This document shows, piece by piece, positions 1-11,878 of a stretch of 64,000 nt of DNA. The position numbers and the translations under genes were made by a program. Below the pieces are notes generated by a model. That model did not search any database, was not told where the DNA came from, and saw only the letters and a list, made by a program, of their open reading frames with translations. The stretch is from Bimastos eiseni. Lineage: Eukaryota > Annelida > Clitellata > Crassiclitellata > Lumbricidae. Numbering within the stretch: position 1 is the first letter of the stretch; each line of letters begins with the position of its first letter. The stretch covers positions 11,976,459 through 12,040,458 of the forward strand of contig OY365815.1 of assembly GCA_959347315.1 (NCBI GenBank), read 5' to 3'.

Positions 1-384
1 GAGGACTAAATAAGACAAGAATCATGATGAATAGAAAAATTGGATGAAGCTTACATGTAAAATGAAATGTAATGTAACTGTATTCATCGGTTGATGCCTT
101 ACTAATAAGACACTGTAGATTACATTACTCAATGTGATGCGAAAACAGAACAGTAATTTCCATTAAAATACCATTTTCGTCTGTCGTGTGTTGGTTAGCA
201 ACCGAACAGAGTCGTCGAAGTAGTCTGCTGCTATAACGATGCTATGGAAATTGTCATTAGCCTACGTTGCATTACATTATACATTAGACCAATCGACGAC
301 ACCAATGTAGGAGGCCGTCTTCATAGACAAGGGCAGCTGGACTTGTAAATACACTTGGCCGTTAATATCCTTCATATTGCCTGC

Positions 385-478
385 GCCACTGTTTGCAATC
401 TAGAAGTGCCAGTCCAAAGTATGGATAAAGAAGGAAAGAGACGTTATTGATTTTTGTTATTATACAGTGTCGTTAAAC
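385..478 (-). repeat. Dispersed repeat (TTTAACGACAC family), copy 1
   Basis: Read on the minus strand this stretch starts GTTTAACGACACTGT and ends near GGACTGGCACT...CAGTGGC. The same order of words occurs at 5319-5415 and 18146-18240 on the plus strand. It lies in the intron upstream of the first visible exon of copy A; I see no coding exon in 1-614. The class of element is not recognised. Confidence 0.5.
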
Positions 479-614
479 GTACTAGAGCCTTAATCATTCA
501 TAGTGTCGCAGAACATCCCAATCTTAGGATATGTTAGGTCTGTCAATACCATGTATCCGTTTCGATGTTGATCTCGTGTTCGTCCAATAATTATCCTTAA
601 TTTTATCTATAAAG

Positions 615-3149
615 GAATATACGGCATTTCGAAAGATCTGGTGGCTGAGGCTGCATTCTCTGGTTTTTATCGATATGAGACTGAGCATCCTGATCGAAAG
701 CTACAGACGATTAACTTCGTCAACATCGATGACTCATCGACAGACGCCTTCCTTGAAGTTTTCCTGCGAGAGTTGAGTGTGGATAAGATGAAGAAGGACC
801 ATGGAGCAGACCATCTCGGTCCCAATGATCCACAGAGCAATGTCGATGAGACCCCAATGGGTGGTTGGGGAGCCGTCGATGGCGTTCAAGCCAGGCCGGA
901 ACCAAGTGGAAGCCAATCAAAGTTCGGTTATGACGAGGCTGTCCTCGGTAAACCTGGTGCTGAGGCCACTGCAGCCGTGGAAGAGGTGGCCCTGTCATCC
1001 GCGGTTGCATAGCAGTGGGACGATACAGCGTCAGGGAAACAGGTGCCAACGGGGGAGGAGGAAGTCTGCGTTATCTGCATGGAACCGATGATGAAACCGA
1101 AAGAGCTTCCCTGTGGACACAAGTTCTGTGAGGAGTGCATCAACGACAGCTTCGAAAAGTGCCAGTCCAGGTGTCCGAGTTGTGGACAGCTTTACGGCGT
1201 GTTACGAGGAAACCAGCCGCCGGGGACGATGAATGTTACCACCATTTCTAAGAGCCTTCCTGTGTATGAAAAATGTCAGACGCTACGTATCGAATACTAC
1301 ATTCCACATGGAATCCAAAATGTAAGAAATGCCAATACCGTACACTATAGAATTTAGAGAGACGAATTAGACTATATAGTTCATTGCGTCAAATTAGTGG
1401 CTAGCTGTATGATGCCACTGGAGGTTATTGGTAACCAACTATGGGTTCAGCATGGACACAGTGAAAGTGGCTGTCAGAGAAGTTAGGAATTGGGAATGGC
1501 TGACTTGGTGCTGTGTTACTGTATTTGACTATTTGTACCGTTTGCATGACCTATTGACTGACGTAAAGGAAATTGCATGCCATTGGAACAGCGAGTTTTT
1601 TAAGTATAATAATTTTCGTTTATTTTCAAACTGACAACGCAGTATGATTACAGACATAGTATGAACGATTGATGAAAAGTTATTACAGGAGTCGAACTTT
1701 TAACTGTCGGCAGCCATGCAAGGCGCTAATTACGTTCGCCAACTTCGTGTGTCGGGCTACCTCTTGCTGTTTCTGAGCATGTCTTTGTTTAGCAATGAAA
1801 CTGGTGCTTTTCAAAGAAATCCTATCTTGAACACTTTTCTTCTTATCTAATATGATCCAAGCTGTAAACTACTGTGGCGCTGTTTTTATTACAAACAACG
1901 CATCGTGAATAGCGCTAGTGAATAAGCCACTGCTTTTTAAAACTAGTGCCCTTCCCTTGAAGCCCACAGTTACGATCACGGGCATCGGTCGTTTCTAAGC
2001 AACCCTGCATTCCTTAGGCATATTCACCTGGAAAGAACCTGTCGATGAAGCTCCTGATATAGCATCTCATCTGTTTCACCGTACGACATTACTGGACAAC
2101 TTATACATTCATCAATGGTACAGGATAGACTGCCTTTCAATTCCTTCCAGGATACGCACCCGAACCCTGGTCAATTGTACTATGGGACCAGTCGAAAGGC
2201 CTACCTGCCGCACAACCAAGAAGGCAAGGAGGTATGCGACCTTCTCCAAAAGGCTTTCAATGCCTGTCTGATATTCACGGTCGGGCGGTCAGTAACGCGT
2301 GGCTTTGACGATCAAGTCATCTGGAACGATATACATCACAAAACGACGTTCCCTGGAGAGTAAGTTTTCGATGACCGTTAAGTTTGAGCACATATTCTCA
2401 TAACTTAGGGATTTTATCTTCATAGTAGCGTTTTCGTTTTATCAACATTTATCTGTGTTAGTCTATAAAGTCTAATCTATTATGCTGTCGTAACTCTAGT
2501 TAAATACGCTGAGAGGTGATATTGTAAACGTCTTAAAAATAGCTTCCCAATGAAGATGCTATTACAATCAATTACGCATCAACCTTAAAGCCTTGACATT
2601 GCGTCTCTTCGTATATTATTACAAATTGAATAAATGATACAGTAACAACACTATCTTGGTGCTCCATAACTCATACAGCTACAGTAAGGTGGTGCTATAG
2701 GTCTAGACATTTTTACAAAACATGAGGCAGCAGAGAGTTTAAGACTGCGAACTGGCAGGCCATCTAAAATAAACGCGTGCACCTAGGCGTATGTATACAG
2801 CTATAGAGGTATACCGTTATAGAAGCAGTTTTAATAACGAGACTTTATTGTGACTACAATCATGTAGATGCTTGAATAGTGTCTATTTCTAGACACCATC
2901 CACATTGTCTATTCGTAAATACTATCGTTGAGAGTTGCACTACTCCGATAGTGAAAGTGTAAAATTTACACGAACTTCATTAGAAAATTCTACAGAAACA
3001 GACCACAGTTGCGTTACGTTCTTTGTACATTTTTTTATTATGGTAGATACGGCTACTCGGATGAGGGGTATCTTACGAGGGTGAAAGAAGAACTAAAGGC
3101 AATGGGCATCATCCCACCTCCAGCGGGATACCGCTGCAATGTGATATGA
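615..3149 (+). CDS. Macro/RING/Deltex-C-terminal E3 ligase, copy A (3' part; in-frame stop)
   Basis: Exons 615-1321, 2151-2359 and 3047-3149 match copy B (44098-53432) in boundaries and phase; the two middle DTC exons are both 209 nt. The first exon starts with the end of a macro domain (GIYGISKDLV, then NFVNIDDSSTDAF), so the rest of the macro domain must lie left of the window. A disordered linker is followed by a complete C3HC4 RING (CVICMEPM..CGHKFCEEC..CPSCG) and the start of the Deltex C-terminal domain. Exon 2 carries DTHPNPG and WNDIHHKT; exon 3 ends YGYSDEGYL..CNVI-stop. Acceptors and donors are good (GTAAGA at 1322, GTAAGT at 2360). Odd: TAG at 1010-1012 interrupts the linker in frame, and both sides stay in the same frame. 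An 81-nt in-phase intron (948-1028, GTAAAC..CAG) could remove it; otherwise this is a recent pseudogene. Role by family: ubiquitin ligase linked to ADP-ribose signalling. Confidence 0.8.
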
Positions 3150-3763
3150 TGCTTGAATATGGAGCCATCATTTCGGCATCATACACTCGAAGGCTGATGC
3201 CACTAATTATTTATGTAATAAGGAATTTATGCAATATCGTTTAATTTACAACCGTTTTAATAGTGTGTGTATGCAACCGTTACAAGCATTTGTCTGTAGT
3301 ACTCTGTACGTAGACCTTCTCTTAGATATACACAATCACGCATTGCAGGGCTATATTTATTTATGCAAATATATAGTTTATATGGAACATTAAATCATTC
3401 GCTCGTTCATTCATTCATGCATTTAGTCCGTCATTTAGAGTGCCTAGGCCTATAGCGTCTCTCGGACTATCTCTTACTCGGTGGCGCTACCAGCCCAACT
3501 CCGCAGTCTGTCATATGACAAGTATATAATATCATGTATATATAGGCTATGAAACTAATTAAGTACCCAGGTAGGCTATAGTATATAATTATATTGGTGT
3601 ATCGAATATATGCAGAGTATACGTATAGCCACATGTGTCTGCAGCCGTACACCATTATGCCTAGCCTACAGTATAGTGACTTGTAAAGGGTGTCTATCAT
3701 TAGTCAGAAACTTTTTTCCGGTGCTTGGGTAATAGGTATGGGTGCCTGTCCTCTGTAAGTACA

Positions 3764-3819
3764 GTATGTGTGTATGTGTACGCATATGTGTGTATGTGTA
3801 GATCGATAGATGTGTGTGT

Positions 3820-3855
<36 letters not shown>
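3764..3855. repeat. (TG)n microsatellite
   Basis: Imperfect TGTGTATGTG units run into a pure TG tract of about 28 bases ending near 3854. It lies in the gene-free stretch after copy A (3150-4017), where I see nothing else. Confidence 0.9.
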
Positions 3856-3856
<1 letters not shown>

Positions 3857-4017
3857 GGTATGTATGACTGGGAATAGGTCTATGCAGTTTATTTCAGCTC
3901 TAAAGAAACTCTACAATAGGCCCTGTACACGAAGATGGATAACAAGCAGCTCAGGTTATTGCTTTCTATTCGTTCATTTGCTAAACAGGGCAGAATTATC
4001 GTCTGGTATCTGAGAAT

Positions 4018-4200
4018 TTATATAGGGCCTTGCAATTAAGGCTCTTCAGAAGCGCTCTCAGCGTGACAGCCCAGAGTAAATAAGAAAGTCTGCCAGCAAC
4101 GACGGGATGAGGGTTAACCCTTCTAAAATCATACTACGGATTACGGGAAAAGTCATTCCACATGGAAAGGCCCGCGATGGCAATGTCACAGAGTTGTGTA
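4018..4200 (-). mobile_element. LINE (L2/CR1-like) 3'-end fragment
   Basis: On the minus strand the translation contains DIAIAGLSMWNDFSRNP, the usual C-terminal 'F-AGP--WN-LP' region of an L2/CR1-type reverse transcriptase polyprotein. It then runs into the family's 3' tail, which reads TATATAAATT at 4018. Similar tails end at 17318, 38450, 39230 and 50455. The copy is broken by stops and frameshifts. Confidence 0.6.
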
Positions 4201-4489
4201 ATGGCAGTCTGCCTGGAGAACAAGAAGATCAAGTCGATCAGCAGGCAGCAGAGGTTGGCCATTATGTCGCAAAGAGGAGACCCACTTGAGTTCTTAAGAC
4301 TAAGAGCTGAACCTTGTATTGGATGCGAGCGGCAGCAGGGAGCTAGTGTAGAAGTAGAACATACGTCATCTTGGTAGAAATGTGGAAGCTGCGAGTGAGG
4401 TGAACAATGAGCAATGGTGGCGCTGCATGGACGCAAAATACGCAATTGCGTCCCAAAAAAAGATAAAAAATGACAAAAAATATTTTAAC

Positions 4490-5170
4490 AAACTTTTTTT
4501 TAACGAAGCAAAAGAAATTACAATATTTAACAAAATAATTCGTAAATAGAAAGAACTTTTCAACTTCGTCAAAACATACCTACTTAAGCCTACTTACTGT
4601 ATAGTGATGCTTCTAGACTCAGAATAGCTAATATAGGCCATATTAACGGCTTTCCATTGCGGACGATAATTGAACATTTCCTGTTTAAACACGTTCTGTT
4701 TTCATTTTTGTTTCAAATTACAGCTGAAAATTGCAAATATGTTTTTAAATTTTACTTTAAATTTCGTTAATCCGTTAAATGTAGTTGTGCTGATATTTTG
4801 AGTTCACGTTGCAGGAGTTTAGTAGGGCCTACTACAGTTAACAGATATTAAAATTAGACGTAGACAATGTCCGACGAAAACGCTCCGCAATCACCAATAA
4901 TACTTCAACAACACTTTTTAACGAAATAAATGACATTGAAATTTAACCAAATAATATGTAAATAGAGTGAAATTGTCAACTTCGTCAGAATATACTTACT
5001 TAGTACTTACGGTGTATTGATATTTTCGAAACTCAGAATAGCTAGGCCTACATGTAATAATATTTATAGCTTATACTAACGGCTTTCCATAGCGGACGAT
5101 AATTGAACATTACCTGTTTAAAACGTTCGGTTTTCATTTTGCTTTTAAATTAGAGTTTAAAATTGCGTAC
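4490..5170. repeat. Diverged direct duplication (~420 bp offset)
   Basis: The segment 4490-4760 recurs at about 4905-5170. Shared words include CAACTTCGTCA, CTCAGAATAGCTA, AACGGCTTTCCAT, GCGGACGATAATTGAACATT and CCTGTTTAAA. The copies are clearly diverged. No coding capacity is visible. Confidence 0.65.
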
Positions 5171-5318
5171 CACATTTTCAAGGCCAGCGCGGCCACTAAC
5201 AATGAGTCTGGCTGACGAGTTCAGAACCGACTGAAAGGCAGAAAAGGGGTAAACCAGCAAGTAATGAATTAGGTCTACAGTAGTCAATCCGACAGCAGAT
5301 GGAGTGTGTTTTGAGTTT

Positions 5319-5415
5319 TTAACGACACCGTACCATATCGAAGATGATTTGGTGTCGCCCTCCTCTTTTCTCCACGCTTAGGACTGGCACTGTCAAAGTC
5401 CAAACAGTGGCCAGC
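5319..5415 (+). repeat. Dispersed repeat (TTTAACGACAC family), copy 2
   Basis: Contains TTTAACGACACCGT, GTCGCCCTCC and TAGGACTGGCACT in the same order as the copies at 385-478 (minus) and 18146-18240 (plus). Confidence 0.5.
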
Positions 5416-5450
5416 GGATCGAGTTCAGCAGATGGAGGCATGGACTATGT

Positions 5451-5635
5451 CAGTGATGGGCACCAACTACTTGACTAGTAGTTAAAACTACTTCCTAACT
5501 ACTTTCAAAATATGTAGTTATAACCACTAATTAACTACTTTAGATGACAAGTAGTTATGACTACATTTGTAACTACCACATAAGTAGTTAACTACTTTCA
5601 TAACTACTTTGCTAACGTTACATCATGGTGCCTTG
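5451..5635. mobile_element. hAT-like MITE remnant rich in TAACTACTT words
   Basis: Begins CAGTGATGGGCA, typical of hAT-type terminal inverted repeats. It continues for about 150 bp as alternating direct and inverted copies of TAACTACTT / AAGTAGTTA. The right terminus is not clear; ATCATGGTGCC at about 5622 may be its decayed inverse. Confidence 0.45.
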
Positions 5636-5804
5636 CAGAGGTGCAACAAGATTTAGAAAAGTCAGAGGGGAGGGGGTGTTTTGACATATCAGGTGTGGTA
5701 TGAAAAATACAGGCCACATCGTCATTCAGCGAGAGCAGATGGCCATGGGCGCACGGTTGCACTTGTCTCGTTACTTTTTTTTTATGGGAGTTGACTGCTT
5801 AGCA

Positions 5805-6134
5805 CAGCGTTTCCCAATGTTTTTTGGCCGTGGAACCCTTTTGACCTTAAATTTTTATGACGGAACCTCATCCAAGACTAAAGATAGGCCCTAATTCTGT
5901 CGTAGGTACAAACGCTTGAGAATGTAGGCAATTACGGGTTTAAACCAAGATTAGAATGAAAATAACACAAATTTATATCGATGACAATGACATATGAATT
6001 CTCTTTCGTATGAGGCTATACGCTTATGTCAAGTAAAAAGCCTCCATTTATTCACACTGAAAGTTATCCACGGAACCCTTGTCTTCACCTCACGGAACCC
6101 TAGGGTTCCGCGGAACACAGTTTGGGAAACGCTG
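5805..6134. mobile_element. hAT-type MITE, copy 1, with 8-bp target-site duplication
   Basis: A 330-bp element bounded by perfect 13-bp terminal inverted repeats, CAGCGTTTCCCAA and TTGGGAAACGCTG. It is flanked by the 8-bp direct repeat GCTTAGCA (5797-5804 and 6135-6142). The TIR start (CAG) and 8-bp duplication are hallmarks of the hAT superfamily. No transposase is encoded. A 416-bp relative sits at 45836-46251. Confidence 0.9.
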
Positions 6135-6142
6135 GCTTAGCA

Positions 6143-8233
6143 CATATGACTGGGGTTGGACAAGAGAGCACGGAAGACTCGAGTAAGGACAGTTTCAACG
6201 AGTTTCTCCACCATCATTGCTGAGTAGTGGGAAGAAATCCCTCCAGACTGTCATCTAGCTGTTAACTCTGTTTACTGAACCGTCCTTTCCAGGCCAGGCC
6301 CGGCCCTAGAGTTTGCGTGGCCCTACGCTAGGCAGCAAATCATAATGTTTGCCATTCAGTATACTAATTAGAAACTGTATTTAGTAAGCTTAGTTAGTAA
6401 TAAACTGAAACATGTTTACAGTTCTTAACTCTTTGTACAAAAGTTTCCCTTACCTTATTTCCCGTGAACGAAATGAGCTCGTTTTGAATTTGCTTTCCCA
6501 AGTAGTGATCATGAATTTCATAATTTTGAATCCTTCGTACATGTTCCAATATGAGTGGATCAAATTTAGCCAGAAATTCAACAAGACCAGCAAGTTTCCA
6601 CTGTGAGCCTGGTGTAGTTTGTCAACTGAACTACGAAAAGCAAGAAATTGAACAAAAGCCATTAGTCTTTGAAACACACTATGCCAACGAATTTGTTCAC
6701 TGTTTATAAATCTCTGGTTTTGTTTCTCAATTGTAGGCCTACGTTATGTTAGCCGGATTTCAAACCATTCCAAAGTAGAGTTTATATGTGCTTTTTCGAT
6801 TTCTCATGTTCAGAAAGTCGCACACTGGCATTTGTCCAGTCACAAAAATTCGTCTTGGTAGCATATCCACACAGCATGAAAATTAATAAATACTAATACA
6901 ATTGTCGGCTTGAAATTAAAGTTTATAAAATGATAAAAATATATACTCAATATTTCTTGATAGCGAAGTTAAACGGAAGTGGATGGCCGACGGCATCGAA
7001 AGTGAGTAAAAGTTAACGTCACATAAAACGTAAACAAATGTAACCGTTATTTGTTTATTTAATTTCACACTGTCACACAGTAAAAAGATAGGACAAGCGT
7101 GTCTTTATATATAAGTCTCAAGTCAGTAAACAAAATTTTCCTAATAGTGGAGTAAAACATAATTAGTCAGCAGCGCGTGGCCCCTGAAGTGCGGGACCCA
7201 AGGCGGTTGCCTCTCTCGCCTTCAGCTGATCCCTTCACATTATTACGGCTGATTAAAATTTCTAGGAATCTGAAGACTTCCAAACTATAGCAACGTCATT
7301 GTAACAGAAGCTGGGGTCTTACCTCTCTGACAAATCGGAGCACCAGTTCGATCCTCTGTGAAGGTAACTGCGTAGGGACCGTGGGCAAGTGTCACAGGCA
7401 ACTGCTCAGCTCCATCGATTGTTACTTTGTAATTATTTATAGTGGGGCTAAACAAATACCAGTGTTGTATGCAAGACTTTAAACTTCAAGACAAAGACGA
7501 GATGCCAAGAGTGAGGTACCACGACTGAGACACTAGGTTCAAGACAGAAAAAGACAAGTGATCCTATATAAAAAGCTGTAAAATACAGTGAGACTGAGAC
7601 ACTGTCTCGAGACCACACAACTGTGATAAATACATAATAAATAAATTACTAAACTTTGATTAATAGAAGCCGTGAAGCAACTGTTGTGCTCTTTACTTAT
7701 CACAATGATTTTTAGTTTCCTGAAGTATGATTACAACAGCACAGACAGAAACTATATAAGGAATACAGCAAAATGTTTGTCATTAACCGTAAAAGTTCCT
7801 AAAGTTATACGTCACATCAATAAAGTATGAGTAATTGTAAGTATAACATGACTATTTATAAAGCACTGTAGGTAGCAAGCTGCTTAGCCTCTTTAAGGGG
7901 TGCTTTATATGATAGTTCGCTGTCAGCGCAAATTATGAGGCAGCATATTTACTAGAAAATCATATTTACTAGAAAAGCTTATTTACTAGAAAAACGAACT
8001 AATGAAACATGGACCCACAGTTGCTAACGGCCCCTAGTCAAAATCTATTAAAGAGTTGCATGCTACTTAACTCAGTAAATTCCCATTCAGTTTTTTTATG
8101 GGCCCAATAGGAAGTGCTAAATGCTAGTACTATAAACCCAGCTCTCTTTTGGCTACTCGTCATCATCTTGCTAATTGCCTGCATTGTGCTCTCACAATTG
8201 AGATCAGGTTGAAACTTGAAACAATGTAAAGTT
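6143..8233. other. Gene-free AT-rich stretch
   Basis: I see no supported gene here. The small reading frames are short, lack homology I recognise, and overlap on both strands. The stretch around 7319-7410 has weak tRNA-like words (GGAGCACCAGTTCGATCC) but no convincing fold. Confidence 0.6.
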
Positions 8234-8323
8234 CTTTAACCATTAAACCATCTTTAACCATTAAACCATCTTTAACCATTAAACCATCTTTAATCATTAA
8301 ACCATCTTTAACCATTAAACCAT
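8234..8323. repeat. 18-bp tandem repeat, five units
   Basis: Five copies of CTTTAACCATTAAACCAT, the fourth with one change. The period is a multiple of three, so it leaves an open frame (repeating KDGLMV on the minus strand), which I do not regard as a gene. Confidence 0.9.
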
Positions 8324-8969
8324 CACAAGAACTGAATATCCACCCTTGACAGAAGCTTAAGAACAAGAAGGCTGGACATTCTTGATTCAAAATTATCCAA
8401 AAATACAAGTTAAACTCATTATTCTATATACCGTGTGACAGCTGATGCTGATTCCCTGTAAAGTAAATATGCACTGGAACTGCAATATAATAAAATAAAA
8501 TGTAAATCTCTGTGCCCTATAAGATAAAGTGTGTTAGAAAAAGTGCAAGAAAAAAGTGGAGTTTTGATTTGGTAAATTCAGATTTGTGTTAAGCAATTTA
8601 AGAGGGGTAACTATGAGGATTACCCCTCCCACCCTAATTGGGTTGTAGTGTCATATGTTAAAAATTGCTATTAATATGAAAAGCAGTTTGGAAATAATTT
8701 TATATGGCATCATATGCTACAGGAATCTTAAGTTGGATCAGAAACCAAGTTCCTTGAGTTCCTGTTAATTGTGAACAATTCACTGCCTTCAAAGACCCTC
8801 TAAAATTGGTGCAGTCATATATCTGTTGAAAGAAACATTTGTGCCTGGAATTCTACCATAATAATGTTCAAAAATATCCAAATGCTGTAGGCAACTTGCT
8901 GGATAAAGTGCTAGCTGGAATGATTTCTTGAAATGTTGTTAAATAAATGTCTGCCTCGTGATGAACGTT

Positions 8970-9995
8970 TCAATAGTTTTTCTGGCAGTGATTGAGATCA
9001 GTTTCCTCGCTGACATATGCAACAGAATTCCCAATTCGGCTGAACAGAGGATCGACCTGTTCCTGATCCAGGACTGAATTCCACAGTCGACCCAACTCTT
9101 CGTGGGCCTCATTGTCCCAATCGGATGTTGCCTCCTGCTCCATGTTCAGTGTGAGGATGAGCACAACGTCCTTGAAGGGTGCGTTGGCAGTGTCGCAGAA
9201 ACGGTAGAAAATCATGGGGGATGTTCCAGGCAGTGATTCCACTCCCAGTACCACTCCCACTTTTGCGCCATTCTTAAACGACTCCGTCAACTGTTTATCC
9301 ATCTCCCGCTTCACTACCTCAGGTTCCCAGTTCCTGTATCTCCGACAGTCAAAGACAACCACTGGAGTTTCTGCTTCGAAAGCATTGTTCACGGCCTCAG
9401 ACATTTTCTGCGCAACACAGTCTGTTGTTGTTGTAACTCGTTTTGAGCCAGCCAAAAGGATCACTGCCGGATGCCTTGGTCTATTGAGAAGCGGTCGAAT
9501 GGCCGCCAAAGACACATTCCACAGTCGCCCAGTTTGGCCAGAAAATAGGAGACGCAGATCACGAAATCCTTCTCTCAGACGCTTCAAAGGGTTCCCTTTG
9601 CCAGTCTCCTCTTCTCTTTCAGGTCTATGTTGGTCTGGGCTCATAACATACCAGCGAGAAAGAAATATACCCAGAATAGCTGCAATTACAACTACAACAA
9701 TGGCTATTTTCCTGCATGATTTGAGATTTGAAATCATAACAGCTTGCTCTGGTGAATGTTTGATACCTGAAGACCCTGTGTCATACAGAGGAGAATCTTC
9801 ATGCAAAGATGGATACAAATTGGACTTATGTTGACTGGTTTCTATAGGATCAACTTTCCAGTTGGCTGTATTGTCTGGATGTAGGCTTGGTCGTTTCTCC
9901 ACTTTTGTTCCTTTCACCAATCGAGACTTCTGTGACTTCTGCGGAGTTTCAGGACAATCTGGCTCATCATCATCGGTATAAGAAGGATTTTCCAT
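8970..9995 (-). CDS. LAP1/LULL1-like torsin activator, paralogue 1
   Basis: A single-exon 341-residue type II membrane protein. The start is the ATG at 9995, two codons inside the longest frame, which otherwise begins with TTG. The N-terminal ~95 residues are charged and disordered (nucleoplasmic or cytosolic side). One membrane segment follows at about residues 97-113 (IAIVVVVIAAILGIFL), then a luminal domain. That domain matches the C-terminal domain of TOR1AIP1/TOR1AIP2: HPAVILLAGS, VVFDCR, a stretch with LTESFKNGAKVGVVLGVESL, FYRFCD.ANAPFKDV and LILTLNM. Near the C-terminus LFSRIGNSV aligns with LWSRISHLV of human LULL1, whose Arg is the arginine finger that activates torsin ATPases in the ER/nuclear envelope lumen. 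A Cys follows close to the end, as in the family. No intron is seen. A tandem relative lies about 5 kb upstream on the same strand. Confidence 0.85.
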   Translation of the reverse strand: MENPSYTDDDEPDCPETPQKSQKSRLVKGTKVEKRPSLHPDNTANWKVDPIETSQHKSNLYPSLHEDSPLYDTGSSGIKHSPEQAVMISNLKSCRKIAIVVVVIAAILGIFLSRWYVMSPDQHRPEREEETGKGNPLKRLREGFRDLRLLFSGQTGRLWNVSLAAIRPLLNRPRHPAVILLAGSKRVTTTTDCVAQKMSEAVNNAFEAETPVVVFDCRRYRNWEPEVVKREMDKQLTESFKNGAKVGVVLGVESLPGTSPMIFYRFCDTANAPFKDVVLILTLNMEQEATSDWDNEAHEELGRLWNSVLDQEQVDPLFSRIGNSVAYVSEETDLNHCQKNY

Positions 9996-10781
9996 TTTCA
10001 AATAACTTCCTCTCAGTCGGTTACAACTGCATCACCTATAAACACTTACAGACAAAACAGAAGCTTTATGTAGAGCTTATAATGTAATCTTTAGCTATTA
10101 AGTAATCATATACCAAAGTAAAGCAGCGGCCATGATGATGATCTGCGCTTGTTTTCATTATTGTTATCTGAGGAATGAATTTCGGTATTTCATGCAGAGA
10201 CAACAAAATTTGAAAAGTATGTCAGCTGTAGTGGGCTTGCCCCACAAGGAGCATGTGTGCTGAACTTTCCAATTCCTGTTTATCTATTCATTGCAGGCTG
10301 TGCGTTCGAGCTCTTCCGAAATCCAAAGGATGTCCAAAATTTTGAAACAATCATCTACCAAAAGCAGAGGCATTGAAAAATGCTTTGGAGCAGAAGCTTC
10401 AGTGGTTGTCTTTAACTACCAGAACTACAACTGATGGGCATTCACTATGGAAATGCAATTAATTAGGAATCACTTGGATAGACTTTTTCCAACTAGTATT
10501 GATTCAGAGTACCTGGATGTACTAGTTGCCAGATACCGATCCGTTCGCTGTTTATTATATACGTGAAGCTTCACATTTGCAACCAATAAGAAATTATCAA
10601 AATAAATTTGCTTCTCAATTTTGAAATAAATAATTTATTAAATTGACCTCCATTGTGGACTTCTAAATTGTGAGTTTCTGGTATATTATAAATAGAAATA
10701 ATTTTTCTTAATTCAATCCCTAAATTTATGATATTTTTCTTCCTGTTTGTCTTTCATTTTCTTTCACCAGTAGCTCAATGC

Positions 10782-10924
10782 AGGGGCAGTGATCCAAGGG
10801 GGTCAAGGGGACAAGTTCCCCCATCTTTTACATAGAGGGGACACATTACTTGTTTATCCCCTCACATTTCCTACCTCTTTCATTTGGTGCCCACCTACTG
10901 TCAAATGAGATCACTGCCTCTGAC
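10782..10924 (-). mobile_element. hAT-like MITE family 2, copy 1
   Basis: Ends are CAGGGGCAGTGATC and GATCACTGCCTCTG, near-perfect 14-bp terminal inverted repeats. The interior words (AATGTGTCCCCTCT, GTAAAAG.TGGGGG, TTTGACAG) recur at 35031-35190 and 52209-52353. Flanks GCTCAATG / ACTCAACA could be a degraded 8-bp target duplication. Confidence 0.65.
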
Positions 10925-11878
10925 TCAACAGTCAACATAAACCAATTTTAAAGCTTTTGATGATGTTTAGTGTGGTTTCTCAAAAGATGCTTATAATTTA
11001 TACACTTAAACAAACTTTGTCACATATGTTTTAAACTACTCTTAAAGGTGTAACGTGTAGCCCAATGCATTTGCTTTTCACCTCTGAGACCTGAGTTAGA
11101 ATTGCAAGCGCATCATTTCAAATAGACATTGATCGTATTATTGAAAATATGCTCAACCTCTGAGGCCATCACTTTAAGAGGAGTGCCACCTGAACTGCAA
11201 TATACAAAAATAAACTGTGCTATTCTGGCCTCTGGTCAGAAGATATTCATCCATTTCTGGAAGAAGAAAGAACAGTCGAATTGCCAGAAGATTCTTTTAC
11301 AGTCAAAATGGTCTGTGAAGATGGATAGTCTGCTCAAAAACTGTACCCTTCAATTCCTCAACTGTGTCTCTTAGTCCAATTGCTCAGCATGTATTTCACA
11401 GAATATCTACATTAAAATGGTTAGCGGCTTTCTTGCCTAACTATTGTATATGATATTTTATGTAATGCGGTAGCCATTAACTTGCTGAATATGAACAATT
11501 TGAATAACAATAATGGAAATTTATACGGTGCCAAAACACCAGGGCTTGAAGTGGGACAGTATGAAACGGTATGCCATACTGGCACCTCTCCTGGCCAACT
11601 GCAAGCATACCTGTACTTCTACAGATGCTCCCCAGACCCACTAATCGGGATAGAATGGGAGTGGAATGGTTCTTGTATCCATACCAGCACCTCTTTTTTC
11701 CTACTTCAAGCTCTGCATAACACATCCATGCCATAACATGCATGCCTAAACTGAAAACAACTGAAATTCAAAATCATTTATGTGGAATTGAGAAGGTCAG
11801 CTAAATAAGGCTGCGAGGACTCGCTGAATTCCCAATTTTCAAATTGTATCATATAGCTAAATAAATAGTTAGCACCGT

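Noticed and set aside
2115..2150. Using the upstream start at 2115 as a separate small gene
   Set aside because: The stretch before 2151 is intron ending in TTCCTTCCAG; the rest is the DTC exon of copy A, matching copy B exactly in length.
3810..4013. Open frame starting MCVCVCVCV
   Set aside because: Translation of the TG microsatellite; no independent support.
8163..8408. Repetitive KDGLMV frame
   Set aside because: Product of the 18-bp tandem repeat, no start context or splice support.
9214..9834. 206-codon plus-strand open frame
   Set aside because: It is antisense to the LAP1/LULL1-like coding exon and shows no motif; the minus-strand frame has clear family homology.
10290..10480. Possible transposase fragment (words like LTTRTTTDGH)
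   Set aside because: Too short and broken to assign to any transposase family by eye.
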